Positions 43,908-53,406 of a stretch of 64,000 nucleotides of DNA are shown here, in pieces (within the stretch, counting starts at the first letter, position 1; the number at the start of each line of letters is the position of its first letter). A program made the position numbers and the translations under genes. Source of the DNA: Paracoccaceae bacterium. GTDB lineage: Bacteria > Pseudomonadota > Alphaproteobacteria > Rhodobacterales > Rhodobacteraceae. The notes under the pieces are model-generated. The model was not told where the DNA came from. It did no database searches and saw nothing but the letters and a program-made list of their open reading frames with translations. The stretch lies in assembly GCA_028285485.1 (NCBI GenBank), contig JANQPC010000030.1, positions 1 to 64,000 on the forward strand. The letters run 5' to 3'.

Positions 43908-45290
43908 ATGAACACGCAGCTTACGCCGAACGATCTGACCCAGGTCATCGAAGCCGATCGCGCCCATCTCTGGCATCACCTGATCCAGCACAAACCGTTC
44001 GAAAGCACCGATCCGCGTATCATCGTGGAGGGCAAGGGGCTGCGGGTCTGGGATCAGCATGGCAAGGAACACATCGATGCCGTCTCGGGCGGGGTGTGGA
44101 CGGTGAATGTGGGCTACGGGCGCGAGCGGATCGCCGACGCGGTGCGCGACCAGCTGGTGAAGATGAACTTCTTCGCGGGGTCCGCGGGCTCCGTGCCCGG
44201 CGCCACATTTGCGGAGATGCTGATCGACAAGATGCCGGGCATGAGCCGGGTCTACTACACCAACTCCGGCTCCGAGGCGAACGAGAAGGCGTTCAAGATG
44301 ATCCGCCAGATCGCGCATAAGCGGTATGGCGGACGCAAGCACAAGATCCTTTATCGGGAGCGTGATTATCACGGCTCCACGCTCGCCGCGATGTCGGCTG
44401 GCGGGCAGCTGGAGCGCAACGCGCAATACGGGCCCTTCGCTCCGGGCTTCGTTGAAGTACCCCATTGCCTGGAGTACCGCGCGCAGTGGGAGGTTGAGAA
44501 TTACGGCGCGCGTGCCGCGGATGCGATCGAAGAGGTGATCCTGCGTGAAGGCCCCGATACGGTGGGTGCGCTTTGCCTTGAGCCAGTCACTGCCGGTGGC
44601 GGCGTCATCACACCGCCTGAAGGCTATTGGCAGCGCGTGGGCGAGATCTGCCGCAAGTACGACATCCTGCTGCATATCGATGAGGTGGTTTGCGGCGTCG
44701 GGCGCACCGGTACGTGGTTCGGCTATCAGCACTATGGAATCGAGCCCGATTTCGTGACCATGGCGAAGGGCGTGGCTTCGGGCTACGCGGCCATCGCCTG
44801 CCTCGTCACCACCGAACGCGTCTTCGAGATGTTCAAGGAAGCGCCCGATGACCCGCTGGATTACTTCCGCGATATCTCCACCTTCGGCGGCTGCACGGCG
44901 GGGCCCGCCGCTGCTATCGAAAACATGAAGATCATCGAGGAAGAGAACCTGCTGGAAAACACCACCGTGATGGGCGCGCGGCTGATCGATAACCTCCACG
45001 CGCTGCAGGAGCGGCATGCCGTGATCGGCGATGTGCGCGGCAAAGGCCTTTTCTGCGGGGCAGAGCTTGTGGCCGATCGCGCCAGCCGCGAACCTGCGGC
45101 GGAAAAGGCCGTGCAGGCCGTTGTCGCCGATTGCACGGCGCAGGGGGTGATCATCGGGGCCACCAACCGCTCGATCCCGGGCTTTAACAACACGCTCTGT
45201 TTCAGCCCCGCGCTGATCTCCACCGCCGATGATATTGACGAAATCACGGATGCCGTGGATGGCGCGCTCACCCGCGTATTCGGCGTATGA
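43908..45290 (+). CDS. tpa: Taurine:pyruvate aminotransferase-like class III aminotransferase
   Basis: This 460-residue PLP enzyme closely resembles what I remember of Bilophila Tpa: HLWHHLIQHKPFESTDPRII, GGVWTVNVGYGRERIADAVR, YYTNSGSEANEKAFKMIRQI, LLHIDEVVCGVGRTGTWF and the PLP lysine K287 in FVTMAKGVASGYAAIAC. It transaminates taurine (or a related amine) to the aldehyde with pyruvate as acceptor. It opens the four-gene operon and is preceded by TauR-like sites. A different amine, such as an N-demethylated product of the next two enzymes, is possible. Confidence 0.85.
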   Translation: MNTQLTPNDLTQVIEADRAHLWHHLIQHKPFESTDPRIIVEGKGLRVWDQHGKEHIDAVSGGVWTVNVGYGRERIADAVRDQLVKMNFFAGSAGSVPGATFAEMLIDKMPGMSRVYYTNSGSEANEKAFKMIRQIAHKRYGGRKHKILYRERDYHGSTLAAMSAGGQLERNAQYGPFAPGFVEVPHCLEYRAQWEVENYGARAADAIEEVILREGPDTVGALCLEPVTAGGGVITPPEGYWQRVGEICRKYDILLHIDEVVCGVGRTGTWFGYQHYGIEPDFVTMAKGVASGYAAIACLVTTERVFEMFKEAPDDPLDYFRDISTFGGCTAGPAAAIENMKIIEEENLLENTTVMGARLIDNLHALQERHAVIGDVRGKGLFCGAELVADRASREPAAEKAVQAVVADCTAQGVIIGATNRSIPGFNNTLCFSPALISTADDIDEITDAVDGALTRVFGV

Positions 45291-47734
45291 GCGATCTTCC
45301 CGCCACCGCGCGGGTTGTCATCATCGGGGGGGGCGCCGTGGGCGCATCGGCGCTCTACCACCTGGGCCTTGCGGGGTGGCGCGATTGCCTGCTTCTGGAG
45401 AAGAACGAACTTACGGCTGGCTCCACCTGGCACGCGGCGGGCAACGTGCCCACCTTCTCGCCGGCCTGGTCGATCATGAACCTGCAGCGGTATTCGACAG
45501 AGCTTTATCGCGGCCTCGCCGAGGCCGTTGATTACCCGATGAACTACCATGTGACCGGCTCGATCCGGCTTGCGCATTCAAAAGAACGGAAGCGCGAGTT
45601 CGAGCGCGCCCGCGGCATGGGCCTTGCGCAGGGCATGGATCTTGAGCTCATCGCGCCGGGCGATCTGGGGGATCGCTACCCCTTCGCCGAAACGCATGAT
45701 CTTGAGGCCATTCTCTACGATCCCGACGATGGCGATATCGATCCCGCGCAACTCACGCAAGCGCTCGCCAAAGGCGCGCGCATCCTCGGCCAGCGGATCG
45801 AGCGGTTCTGCGAAGTTACCGGGCTGCAGCGCGCGGGCGGGGAATGGCTGGTTGAAACACCGAAGGGCACCGTTCGCGCTGAATACGTTGTGAACGCGGG
45901 CGGCTATTACGCCCGCCGCGTGGGCGAGATGTTCAAGCCCTTCGGCGGGCGCACCGTTCCCATGGTGGTTATGAGCCATCAGTACCTTCTCTTCGAAGAG
46001 GTGGAGGAGGTGCGTGCCTGGTCAGAACCCAGGGGCCGCAAGCTGCCGATCCTGCGCGATGTGGATAGCTCCTACTACCTGCGGCAGGAAAAATACGGCT
46101 TCAACCTTGGCCCCTATGAACGCACCTGCAAGGCGCATTGGATTGAGAGCGGCGATCCGATGCCGGATGATTTCAGCTTCCAGCTCTACCCCGACGATCT
46201 CGACCGTATCGCATGGTACATTGAGGATGCGATGGCGCGCGTGCCGCTCTTGGAAACGGCGGGCCTTGGCAAGGTGATCAACGGCCCGATCCCCTATACG
46301 CCGGACGGCTTTCCCCTGATCGGCCCGATGCCGGGTGTACCCAATGCCTTTGAAGCCTGCGTTTTTACCTTTGGGATCGCCCAGGCCGGCGGCGCGGGCA
46401 AGGTTCTGGCCGAGTGGATCATCGAAGGCGAAACGGAATGGGATATGTGGTCGTGCGACCCCCGCCGATTCACAAAACTTGCCGACGAAAACTACTGCAT
46501 CGCCAAGGGGATGGAGGTGTATGGCCACGAATACGCGATGCATTTCCCGCATCACGAATGGCCCGCCGCGCGCGGCAAGCGCCTCTCTGCGCTGCATGCG
46601 CGGCTTGAAGAAGCCGGCGCCGTTTTCGGGGCCTATAATGGCTGGGAACGTGCGAACTGGTTCGCCAAGCAGGGCGACGATACCAGCGAGGCGGCCACGG
46701 AAACCTGGGAACGCGAGGGCCCTTGGCTGCCGCGCGTGGCCGGCGAGGCGGCTGCCGTTCGGGATAGCTGCGGTGTGCTGGCCCTGCCCGGCTTCACCCG
46801 GCTCACCGTATCCGGCAAAGGCGCGCGCGCCCATGTTGATGGCCTCACCGCCTCGCGCCTGCCCGCGCCCGGCCGGGTTGGGCTGGCCTATTTCGCCGAT
46901 CGCCGGGGGCGGATCGTCACCGAAATGTCGGTTCGGGTGATCGGAGACGACGAGGTGCGCCTCATCACCGCCGCTGCCGCGGAATGGCACGATGCCGAAC
47001 TGATCGCCCGAGGGGCGCCCGAAGGCATCACGGTGACAGACCATTCTGCAGACATGGAATGCCTGCTCGTCACCGGCCCAAAGGCGCGCGAAACCCTGTT
47101 GCCCCTGACCGAGGGCAATGACCTCAGCGCAAACTGGCTTTCGGCCAGCGATGAGGGAACCGTCGCCGGGATGCCCTGCACGCTTCTGCGCGTGAGCTTC
47201 GCGGGCGAGCTTGGCTGGGAAATCCACGCCACGCCCGAAAACGTCACGGCGATCTGGGATGCGGTCACCGCCGCCGGGGCCACGCCCTTCGGCATGTACG
47301 CGCTCGACAGCCTGCGCATGGAAAAGGGCTACCGCACATGGAAGGGGGATCTTTCTTCCGATTACACACTGCTTGAGGCGGGGCTCGGCCGGTTCATCGA
47401 TTTCGAAAAGAACGCGGGCTTCCCGGGCCGCGAGGCGCTTCTGGATGAGCGCAGGCGCGGCCCGGCAAAATGCGCCGTAGGCCTCGTGATCGAGGCCGGC
47501 GCCTGCGATGCGCCCTACATGGCGCTTATCTGGAAGGATGGCGAACCGGTGGGCGAAATCACAAGCGGCGGCTGGGGGCATCGGGTGGATGCCTCGCTCG
47601 CCATCGGAATGCTGCGCGCCGATCTTGCCGAGCCGGGAACGGCCCTGGAGGTTGAGATTTTCGGCGAACGCTGCCCAGCCACGGTGCATGCGCTGCCCTT
47701 CTGGGATCCCGCCAACGAAAGGCTCCGCGCGTGA
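45287..47734 (+). CDS. Dimethylglycine/sarcosine dehydrogenase-like flavoprotein (1)
   Basis: This 815-residue protein joins an N-terminal FAD-dependent amine oxidase (GGGAVGAS dinucleotide motif; the STWHAAG motif, whose His49 likely carries covalent FAD) with a C-terminal GcvT/aminomethyltransferase part (GELGWEIHATPENV, YALDSLRMEKGYRTWKGD). The layout matches mammalian dimethylglycine and sarcosine dehydrogenases, which pass the methyl carbon to tetrahydrofolate. No substrate is shown. It overlaps the tpa stop in an ATGA start, so it is tightly co-expressed. Confidence 0.88.
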   Translation: MSDLPATARVVIIGGGAVGASALYHLGLAGWRDCLLLEKNELTAGSTWHAAGNVPTFSPAWSIMNLQRYSTELYRGLAEAVDYPMNYHVTGSIRLAHSKERKREFERARGMGLAQGMDLELIAPGDLGDRYPFAETHDLEAILYDPDDGDIDPAQLTQALAKGARILGQRIERFCEVTGLQRAGGEWLVETPKGTVRAEYVVNAGGYYARRVGEMFKPFGGRTVPMVVMSHQYLLFEEVEEVRAWSEPRGRKLPILRDVDSSYYLRQEKYGFNLGPYERTCKAHWIESGDPMPDDFSFQLYPDDLDRIAWYIEDAMARVPLLETAGLGKVINGPIPYTPDGFPLIGPMPGVPNAFEACVFTFGIAQAGGAGKVLAEWIIEGETEWDMWSCDPRRFTKLADENYCIAKGMEVYGHEYAMHFPHHEWPAARGKRLSALHARLEEAGAVFGAYNGWERANWFAKQGDDTSEAATETWEREGPWLPRVAGEAAAVRDSCGVLALPGFTRLTVSGKGARAHVDGLTASRLPAPGRVGLAYFADRRGRIVTEMSVRVIGDDEVRLITAAAAEWHDAELIARGAPEGITVTDHSADMECLLVTGPKARETLLPLTEGNDLSANWLSASDEGTVAGMPCTLLRVSFAGELGWEIHATPENVTAIWDAVTAAGATPFGMYALDSLRMEKGYRTWKGDLSSDYTLLEAGLGRFIDFEKNAGFPGREALLDERRRGPAKCAVGLVIEAGACDAPYMALIWKDGEPVGEITSGGWGHRVDASLAIGMLRADLAEPGTALEVEIFGERCPATVHALPFWDPANERLRA

Positions 47735-50172
47735 GGCCGCCCGCCGAGGCGCGCGCCGTTATCATCGGCGGCGGTGTCTCCGGCTGCTCTGTCGCCTACC
47801 ACCTCGCCAAGCTTGGTTGGCGCGAGGTTGTGCTTCTGGAACGCAAGCGCCTCACCTGCGGCACAACCTGGCACGCTGCCGGGCTGATCGGCCAGCTTCG
47901 GCCCAGCCAGAACCTCACGCGGCTCGCGAAATACTCAGCCGAGCTTTATGCGGGGCTTGAGGCGGAAACCGGCGTGGCCACCGGTATGCGGCGCAACGGC
48001 TCGATCACGCTCGCGCTAACCGATGATCGCTGGGAAGAAGTACGCCGGCAGGCAACGCTGGCGCGGATCTTCGGGGTGGAGGCGGAGGTCGCCACGCCAG
48101 ACGAAATCCGCGCCCTCTACCCGCACCTCACCACAAGCGACGCCAAGGGCGGGGTCTACCTGCCGGGCGACGGCCAGTGCGACCCCGCAAATATCGCCAT
48201 GGCGCTTGCCAAGGGCGCGCGCATGAACGGCGCGGCCATTCTTGAAGGCGTGGAGGCTGCGCGTGTTGAGGATGATGGCCGGCGCGTGACCGGTGTGCAT
48301 TGGGCCAGGGGCGAAGACACGGGCGTGATCAAAACCGACATCGTGGTGAATTGCGGGGGCATGTGGGGCCGCGATCTTGCGCGCCGGTCAGGGGTGACCC
48401 TGCCGCTCCACGCCTGCGAACACTTCTATCTGCTGACAGAGCCCCTTGAGGGGCTCGGTTCTGTTCCCAGCCTCCGCGTGCCCGACGAATGCGCCTATTA
48501 CAAGGAAGATGCGGGCAAGATGCTGCTCGGCGCCTTCGAGCCGCGCGCCAAGCCTTGGGGGATGGACGGCATCCCGAAGGACTTCGAGTTTGACAGCCTG
48601 CCGGAGGACTTTGCGCATTTCGAGCCAATCCTCGAAAGCGCGATGCACCGGATGCCGCTTTTCGAAACGGCGGGTATCCATACCTTCTTCAACGGCCCCG
48701 AAAGCTTTACGCCCGATGATACGTACTATCTCGGCGCGGCGCCGGAACTTGGGGGTTACTGGGTCGCAGCGGGCTACAACTCCATTGGGATTGTATCGTC
48801 CGGCGGCGCCGGCATGGCGCTTGCCCAATGGATGGAGGATGGCGAACCGCCGTTTGATCTTTGGGATGTGGATATTCGACGCGCGCAGCCCTTCCAGCGC
48901 AACCGCCTCTACCTGCAGGAACGGGTTTCGGAAACGCTCGGCCTGCTCTTTGCCGATCACTACCCTTACCGCCAGCCTGAAACGGCGCGCGGGGTGCGGC
49001 GCAGCCCCGTACATCACCTGCTCGCCAAGCGCGGCGCGGTGTTCGGCGAACTCGCCGGATGGGAGCGCGCGAACTGGTTCGCCCTGCCGGGGCAGGATCC
49101 CGGTTACCGATACGATTGGCGCGGGCAGAACTGGGCCGAAAACCATCGCCGCGAACATATGGCGATCCGCGAGAACGTGGGCCTTTTCGATATGTCTTCC
49201 TTCGGGAAGATCCGGGTGGAGGGGCCGGGTGCCTGCGCCTTCCTGCAACTCATGTGCGGCAATGATGTGGATGTTCCGCCGGGCAAGCTTGTCTACACCC
49301 AGATGCTCAACGCGCGCGGTGGCATCGAGTGCGATCTGACAGTTACGCGGCTGAGCGAAACCGCCTACCTCCTCGTTGTGCCCGCCGCCTCGGTGCAGCG
49401 TGATCTGGCCTGGCTGCGCCGCCACCAGGGCGATGCCTTTGTCGTGATCTCGGATGTGACGGCGCTTGAGGCCGTCTTCTGCGTGATGGGCCCGAATGCG
49501 CGCGATCTCATGGCCAAGGTCAGCCCGGATGATTTCAGCAATACCGCCCACCCCTTCGGCACGGCCCGGGAGATCGAGATCGGCATGGCGCTCGCCCGCG
49601 CCCATCGCGTGAGCTATGTGGGCGAGCTTGGGTGGGAGATCTACGTTACCGCGGACATGGCCGCGCATGTCTTCGAAACGCTGCTCGCCGCCGGTGAAGA
49701 CCTCGAGCTCACGCTCTGCGGCCTGCACGCGATGGATAGCTGCCGCATCGAGAAGGCGTTTCGCCATTTCGGCCATGACATTACCGATGAGGATCATGTG
49801 CTTGAGGCGGGCCTCGGCTTCGCCGTGAAGCCGGAAAAGGGCAACTTCATTGGCCGCGATGCGGTACTTCACAAGCGCGATGCCGGGCTTGAGCGCCGGT
49901 TGATCCAGCTTCGATTAAGCGACCCGGGCGCTTACGTGTTTCACAACGAAGGGCTTGCACGGGATGGCAAGATCGTTTCCATCGTTACATCCGGCAATTA
50001 CGGCCACGCGCTTGGTGGCGCGATTGCCATGGGCTATGTGCCCTGTGCCGGGGAAGCGGTGGCCGATGTTCTGGCCAGCCGCTACGAGATTGATATCGGA
50101 GGAACGCGGGTGCCCGCCGAGGCCAGCCTGAAGCCACTATACGATCCCACGGGCGCGCGGATGCGGGCGTGA
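47731..50172 (+). CDS. Dimethylglycine/sarcosine dehydrogenase-like flavoprotein (2)
   Basis: This 813-residue paralog of the previous gene keeps the GGGVSGCS dinucleotide motif, TTWHAAG with His48 as likely FAD attachment, and a GcvT part with GELGWEIYVTADMA and LHAMDSCRIEKAFRHFGHD. It differs enough from the first copy to be an old duplicate rather than a recent tandem. Two such enzymes in a row could remove successive N-methyl groups. GTG overlaps the preceding stop, and its TGA overlaps the next start. Confidence 0.88.
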   Translation: MRPPAEARAVIIGGGVSGCSVAYHLAKLGWREVVLLERKRLTCGTTWHAAGLIGQLRPSQNLTRLAKYSAELYAGLEAETGVATGMRRNGSITLALTDDRWEEVRRQATLARIFGVEAEVATPDEIRALYPHLTTSDAKGGVYLPGDGQCDPANIAMALAKGARMNGAAILEGVEAARVEDDGRRVTGVHWARGEDTGVIKTDIVVNCGGMWGRDLARRSGVTLPLHACEHFYLLTEPLEGLGSVPSLRVPDECAYYKEDAGKMLLGAFEPRAKPWGMDGIPKDFEFDSLPEDFAHFEPILESAMHRMPLFETAGIHTFFNGPESFTPDDTYYLGAAPELGGYWVAAGYNSIGIVSSGGAGMALAQWMEDGEPPFDLWDVDIRRAQPFQRNRLYLQERVSETLGLLFADHYPYRQPETARGVRRSPVHHLLAKRGAVFGELAGWERANWFALPGQDPGYRYDWRGQNWAENHRREHMAIRENVGLFDMSSFGKIRVEGPGACAFLQLMCGNDVDVPPGKLVYTQMLNARGGIECDLTVTRLSETAYLLVVPAASVQRDLAWLRRHQGDAFVVISDVTALEAVFCVMGPNARDLMAKVSPDDFSNTAHPFGTAREIEIGMALARAHRVSYVGELGWEIYVTADMAAHVFETLLAAGEDLELTLCGLHAMDSCRIEKAFRHFGHDITDEDHVLEAGLGFAVKPEKGNFIGRDAVLHKRDAGLERRLIQLRLSDPGAYVFHNEGLARDGKIVSIVTSGNYGHALGGAIAMGYVPCAGEAVADVLASRYEIDIGGTRVPAEASLKPLYDPTGARMRA

Positions 50173-51266
50173 GCGGGGCGACGGTTGCCCTGATCAAGGG
50201 CGATGGGATCGGGGTGGATGTGGCCGAGGCCACGATGGCCGTCATCGCATCCGCGATCTCCGCCGAGGCCGCACCGCCGCTGGCCTATGACGAGATCGCC
50301 GCCGGGGCTGGCTATTTCTCCACCACGGGCCAGGATATCGAGCCGGATGGGGAGAAACGTGCCGGTGCGGCGGATGCGATCTTTCTGGGCGCGATCGGCC
50401 TGCCCGCGATCCGCCACCCCGACGGCACCGAGATCTCGCCTCATTTGCGGCTGAGGGACAGGTTCGGGCTGTTCGCCGGTGTGCGCCCGGTGAAAGCCTA
50501 TCCGAACGCACCGCAAAGGTTGGCCGATCCGCGGGCAAGCGGCATCGATCTGGTGATCCTGCGCGAATCCACCGAAGGGCTCTTCTACTCTGCCGCCGCC
50601 CATGGCCGCGCCGAGATCATCGGCAATAGCGAGGTGCGCGACACGCTGCGCATCACGCGGGAGACAACCGAAAAGCTGCATCGCTTCGGCTTCGATCTCG
50701 CCCGCAAGCGCAAGGCACGCGGGCGCCCGGGCCGCATCACATGCGTGGACAAGGCGAATGTCTTCGCCTCGATGGCCTTCTTTCGGAAGATCTTCGATGA
50801 GGTGGCGCCTGGCTTTCCCGATATCGAACCCGGCTATGCCTATGTGGACGCCCAGGCTCTGAACCTGATCCGCCAGCCTTGGGAGTATGACGTGCTGGTG
50901 ATGGAGAACATGTTCGGCGATATCCTCTCTGATCTCGCGGGGGGGCTTGTGGGCGGCATGGGGCTTGCGGCCTGTGGGGAGATCGGCGCGGAACACGCGC
51001 TTTTCCAGCCCGCCCATGGCAGCGCCCCCGATATCATGGGGCAGGATAAGGCGAACCCCCTTGCGGCGATCCTGAGCGGCGCGATGATGCTCGATTACCT
51101 TGCCGAACGAACGGCCCAACCAAGCTATGCGGCAGCGGGCCTGCGGATCGAACGGGCGGTGGAGGCGGGGTTTGCGGCAAATGCGCTGCGCCCGATGGAA
51201 TTCGGCGGCGATATGGGAACTCTGGCGGTGACAGAGGCGGTGATCGCCGCGGTTGAGACCGGCTGA
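50169..51266 (+). CDS. Isocitrate/isopropylmalate-family dehydrogenase (tartrate/malate-type)
   Basis: This 365-residue beta-decarboxylating dehydrogenase opens ATVALIKGDGIGVDVAEATM and has the DLVILRESTEGLFYS loop, the catalytic lysine region TCVDKANVFASMAFF, and NMFGDILSDLAGGLVGGMGL holding the metal aspartates. The family includes isopropylmalate, isocitrate, tartrate and D-malate dehydrogenases. Context with a leuB role is absent, so it more likely acts on a hydroxy acid from the catabolic pathway. GTG overlaps the previous stop; it meets the HEAT gene tail to tail. Confidence 0.88.
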   Translation: MSGATVALIKGDGIGVDVAEATMAVIASAISAEAAPPLAYDEIAAGAGYFSTTGQDIEPDGEKRAGAADAIFLGAIGLPAIRHPDGTEISPHLRLRDRFGLFAGVRPVKAYPNAPQRLADPRASGIDLVILRESTEGLFYSAAAHGRAEIIGNSEVRDTLRITRETTEKLHRFGFDLARKRKARGRPGRITCVDKANVFASMAFFRKIFDEVAPGFPDIEPGYAYVDAQALNLIRQPWEYDVLVMENMFGDILSDLAGGLVGGMGLAACGEIGAEHALFQPAHGSAPDIMGQDKANPLAAILSGAMMLDYLAERTAQPSYAAAGLRIERAVEAGFAANALRPMEFGGDMGTLAVTEAVIAAVETG

Positions 51267-51281
51267 ACCCAGCGCCGCCGC

Positions 51282-53381
51282 TCAGACGCCGCCACACGCC
51301 TGTAGCAGGATCAGCGCCTTCCTGTTGGGCACATCCGGCGCCGCCAGCGTGGCTTTGGCCGCATCGCGCGCGGGTTCCGACCGGGCGACGAGCTCTCCCA
51401 ACGTATCGGCACGTTCGGCATCCAGAAGCGTGGCAACGGCCCTCGCTGGCACGCCGGCATCCTCGCCGCTCAGCACGCGCTCCAATGCCGCGCTGCGAAC
51501 CGCGCGGGCCGGATCGCCGATATGCGCAAGCGCGGGTTCGGCGGAAAGCGCGGCAACACCGGAGGCTCGGATCAGGGGATCCGCATCCGCAAGTGCTTTG
51601 GCGCGCAAGGCCTCCGCCCCCTCGCCCCGAAGCCCGATCCGGAAAGCCGCCGCGCGGATGACCGGATCATCGTCATTCGTGCCGGCGGCAATCATCTCCG
51701 ACGCCGATGCGGGGCCAGGCCGCTCGGCGAGCACCTCCCACGCGGTTCGGCGGAGGGCGGCGTCTTCATCGCCGATCCGCGCCAAAAGGGCGGCATCGAT
51801 GGCGGCACCGGGCGCGCCCTGTGCACAGCGCATCGCCTCGATCACAAGCGCCTCGGCCACCTCATCGGGCCCTTCCACGGGGCGCCGCTTGCGCCGTTTC
51901 GGGGCGGTTTCCTCCGGTGTATCCTCCGCCATCTCCGGCGCGGGCGCGGCACCGCCCAGAATGCTGGAAAGCGTGGAAGATCCACCGCCCTCTTCCGCCG
52001 CGCCATCCACGATCTCGCCCTCGCGTGTGATACGGATCTGGCGGATTCCGGGCCCCTCGCCCTTGGGCTGCGCTGCATCCGGCGCATCTCTTTCCGGAGG
52101 CCGATCAATCCGCGCTTCACCTTCCGAGAGCAGCGTTCCCGCGATCGCGGCAGCGAGCAGAGCGCCCGCCTCCTCACTACCCGCCGCTGCCGCCCGCGCA
52201 CAGAGCACCAGCGCGGCCGCGCGCACTTGCTGCGCCGGGCTGGCCAGAAGCGCCCGCAGGGTTTCGAGCGATGCCGGGGGATCAAGCTGGCCAAGCGATT
52301 TCACGGCGGCCACCCGCGCCTCAAGCGCGCCATCCCCCTCCTCCGCCAGATCCAAGAGCGCCGTTTCTGCGCGCAAAGGTGCAAATTCCGGCGCCTTGAT
52401 CGCTGCCGCCCGGCGAAGCGCCGGCGGCGCAGTCGCCAGCCACGCCAGAATGTTCTCTTCCAGTGCCTCCACAAGCCCCGGTACCGCTTCGGGGGTGAGC
52501 CCTTCAAGCGCCGCGGCCTGAACCGTCTCGTCGGTATCCCCAAGTGCAGCAACCGCCACATCGGGCACAGCCCCGGCCATCGCCTTCAGGGCAGCAATGC
52601 GAACGGACGGATCGGGATCTTCCGTAGCCATCGCCCGCAGAAGCGGATCCGTCGCATCCGCGAAAGCTGCCGCAAGGCCGCGCACCCGCGCATCCGGCGC
52701 GGCCAGAAGCGGCTCGAGATAGGGCACCAGCGCATCGCGAGAGAAGGTGGCCAGAACATCGAGCGCCCGTTCGGCGGCAATCCCGCCTTCAACATTGATG
52801 ATCGCCAGAAGCCAACGCGCGCCCTCCTGGCCCATCCCCCCGAGCGCCCGGAAAACGGCGGTATCGAGCGTTTGGCCAAACTCATCATCGCGCGCGGCCA
52901 GAAGATCGTCGATGGCCGCGGTTTCGCCCAGGGCGCCCAGCGCTTCAATCGCGGCGATCTGAATGTCGAGCCAATCCTCCCAATCGCTATCCTCATCCTC
53001 CCAGGCCACGCGATCTTCGCAGCGTGACAGGGCAAGCGCGCGCAGCAATTCCACCGCACGATCATCGCGAAAGCGGCTGAGCCCGGAAATTGCGGCCAGC
53101 TTTACCTCGCGCACCGGATCGCCTTCGAGTGAGCGCAAGAGCGCTTCGCCATCCCCGTGTTCGGCCACCGCGGCAAGCCGTTCCATCGCATCGGCGCGCA
53201 CATCCGCATCGGGGTCAAGCAGCAGCGCCGTAAGCGTGCGCCGCAGCCCCGCGCCATCGGGCGAAAGCGCCGGCAATGCCCGCACCGCCGCGCTTCGGAT
53301 CACCTCGTTTTCACTGGTGAGAAACCGGTCCAGCGGCGTATCTGATGCCAATGCTGCACTCATCGAAACATCGTCGCGCAT
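51282..53381 (-). CDS. HEAT-repeat protein linked to the iodate reductase operon
   Basis: This 699-residue protein is built of HEAT-like helical repeats such as FLTSENEVIRSAAVRALPAL, DPDADVRADAMERLAAVA, DPVREVKLAAISGLSRF and DADPLIRASGVAALSAEP. An acidic/proline-rich linker at roughly residues 415-505 (ending PKRRKRRPVEG) splits two arrays. No signal peptide is seen, so it is cytoplasmic. It follows idrA by 58 bp, with an intercistronic hairpin, and may be a maturation or targeting factor for the molybdoenzyme. The start ATG follows a GGGATCGGG ribosome-site-like stretch. Confidence 0.85.
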   Translation of the reverse strand: MRDDVSMSAALASDTPLDRFLTSENEVIRSAAVRALPALSPDGAGLRRTLTALLLDPDADVRADAMERLAAVAEHGDGEALLRSLEGDPVREVKLAAISGLSRFRDDRAVELLRALALSRCEDRVAWEDEDSDWEDWLDIQIAAIEALGALGETAAIDDLLAARDDEFGQTLDTAVFRALGGMGQEGARWLLAIINVEGGIAAERALDVLATFSRDALVPYLEPLLAAPDARVRGLAAAFADATDPLLRAMATEDPDPSVRIAALKAMAGAVPDVAVAALGDTDETVQAAALEGLTPEAVPGLVEALEENILAWLATAPPALRRAAAIKAPEFAPLRAETALLDLAEEGDGALEARVAAVKSLGQLDPPASLETLRALLASPAQQVRAAALVLCARAAAAGSEEAGALLAAAIAGTLLSEGEARIDRPPERDAPDAAQPKGEGPGIRQIRITREGEIVDGAAEEGGGSSTLSSILGGAAPAPEMAEDTPEETAPKRRKRRPVEGPDEVAEALVIEAMRCAQGAPGAAIDAALLARIGDEDAALRRTAWEVLAERPGPASASEMIAAGTNDDDPVIRAAAFRIGLRGEGAEALRAKALADADPLIRASGVAALSAEPALAHIGDPARAVRSAALERVLSGEDAGVPARAVATLLDAERADTLGELVARSEPARDAAKATLAAPDVPNRKALILLQACGGV

Positions 53382-53406
53382 CCCGATCCCCTGCCAGATA
53401 CGTGGC

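Noticed and set aside
42207-51266. A complete taurine degradation locus
   Set aside because: TauR-like and Tpa-like genes are present, but no tauABC transporter, xsc or ald gene is seen, and the demethylase-like genes do not belong to plain taurine use.
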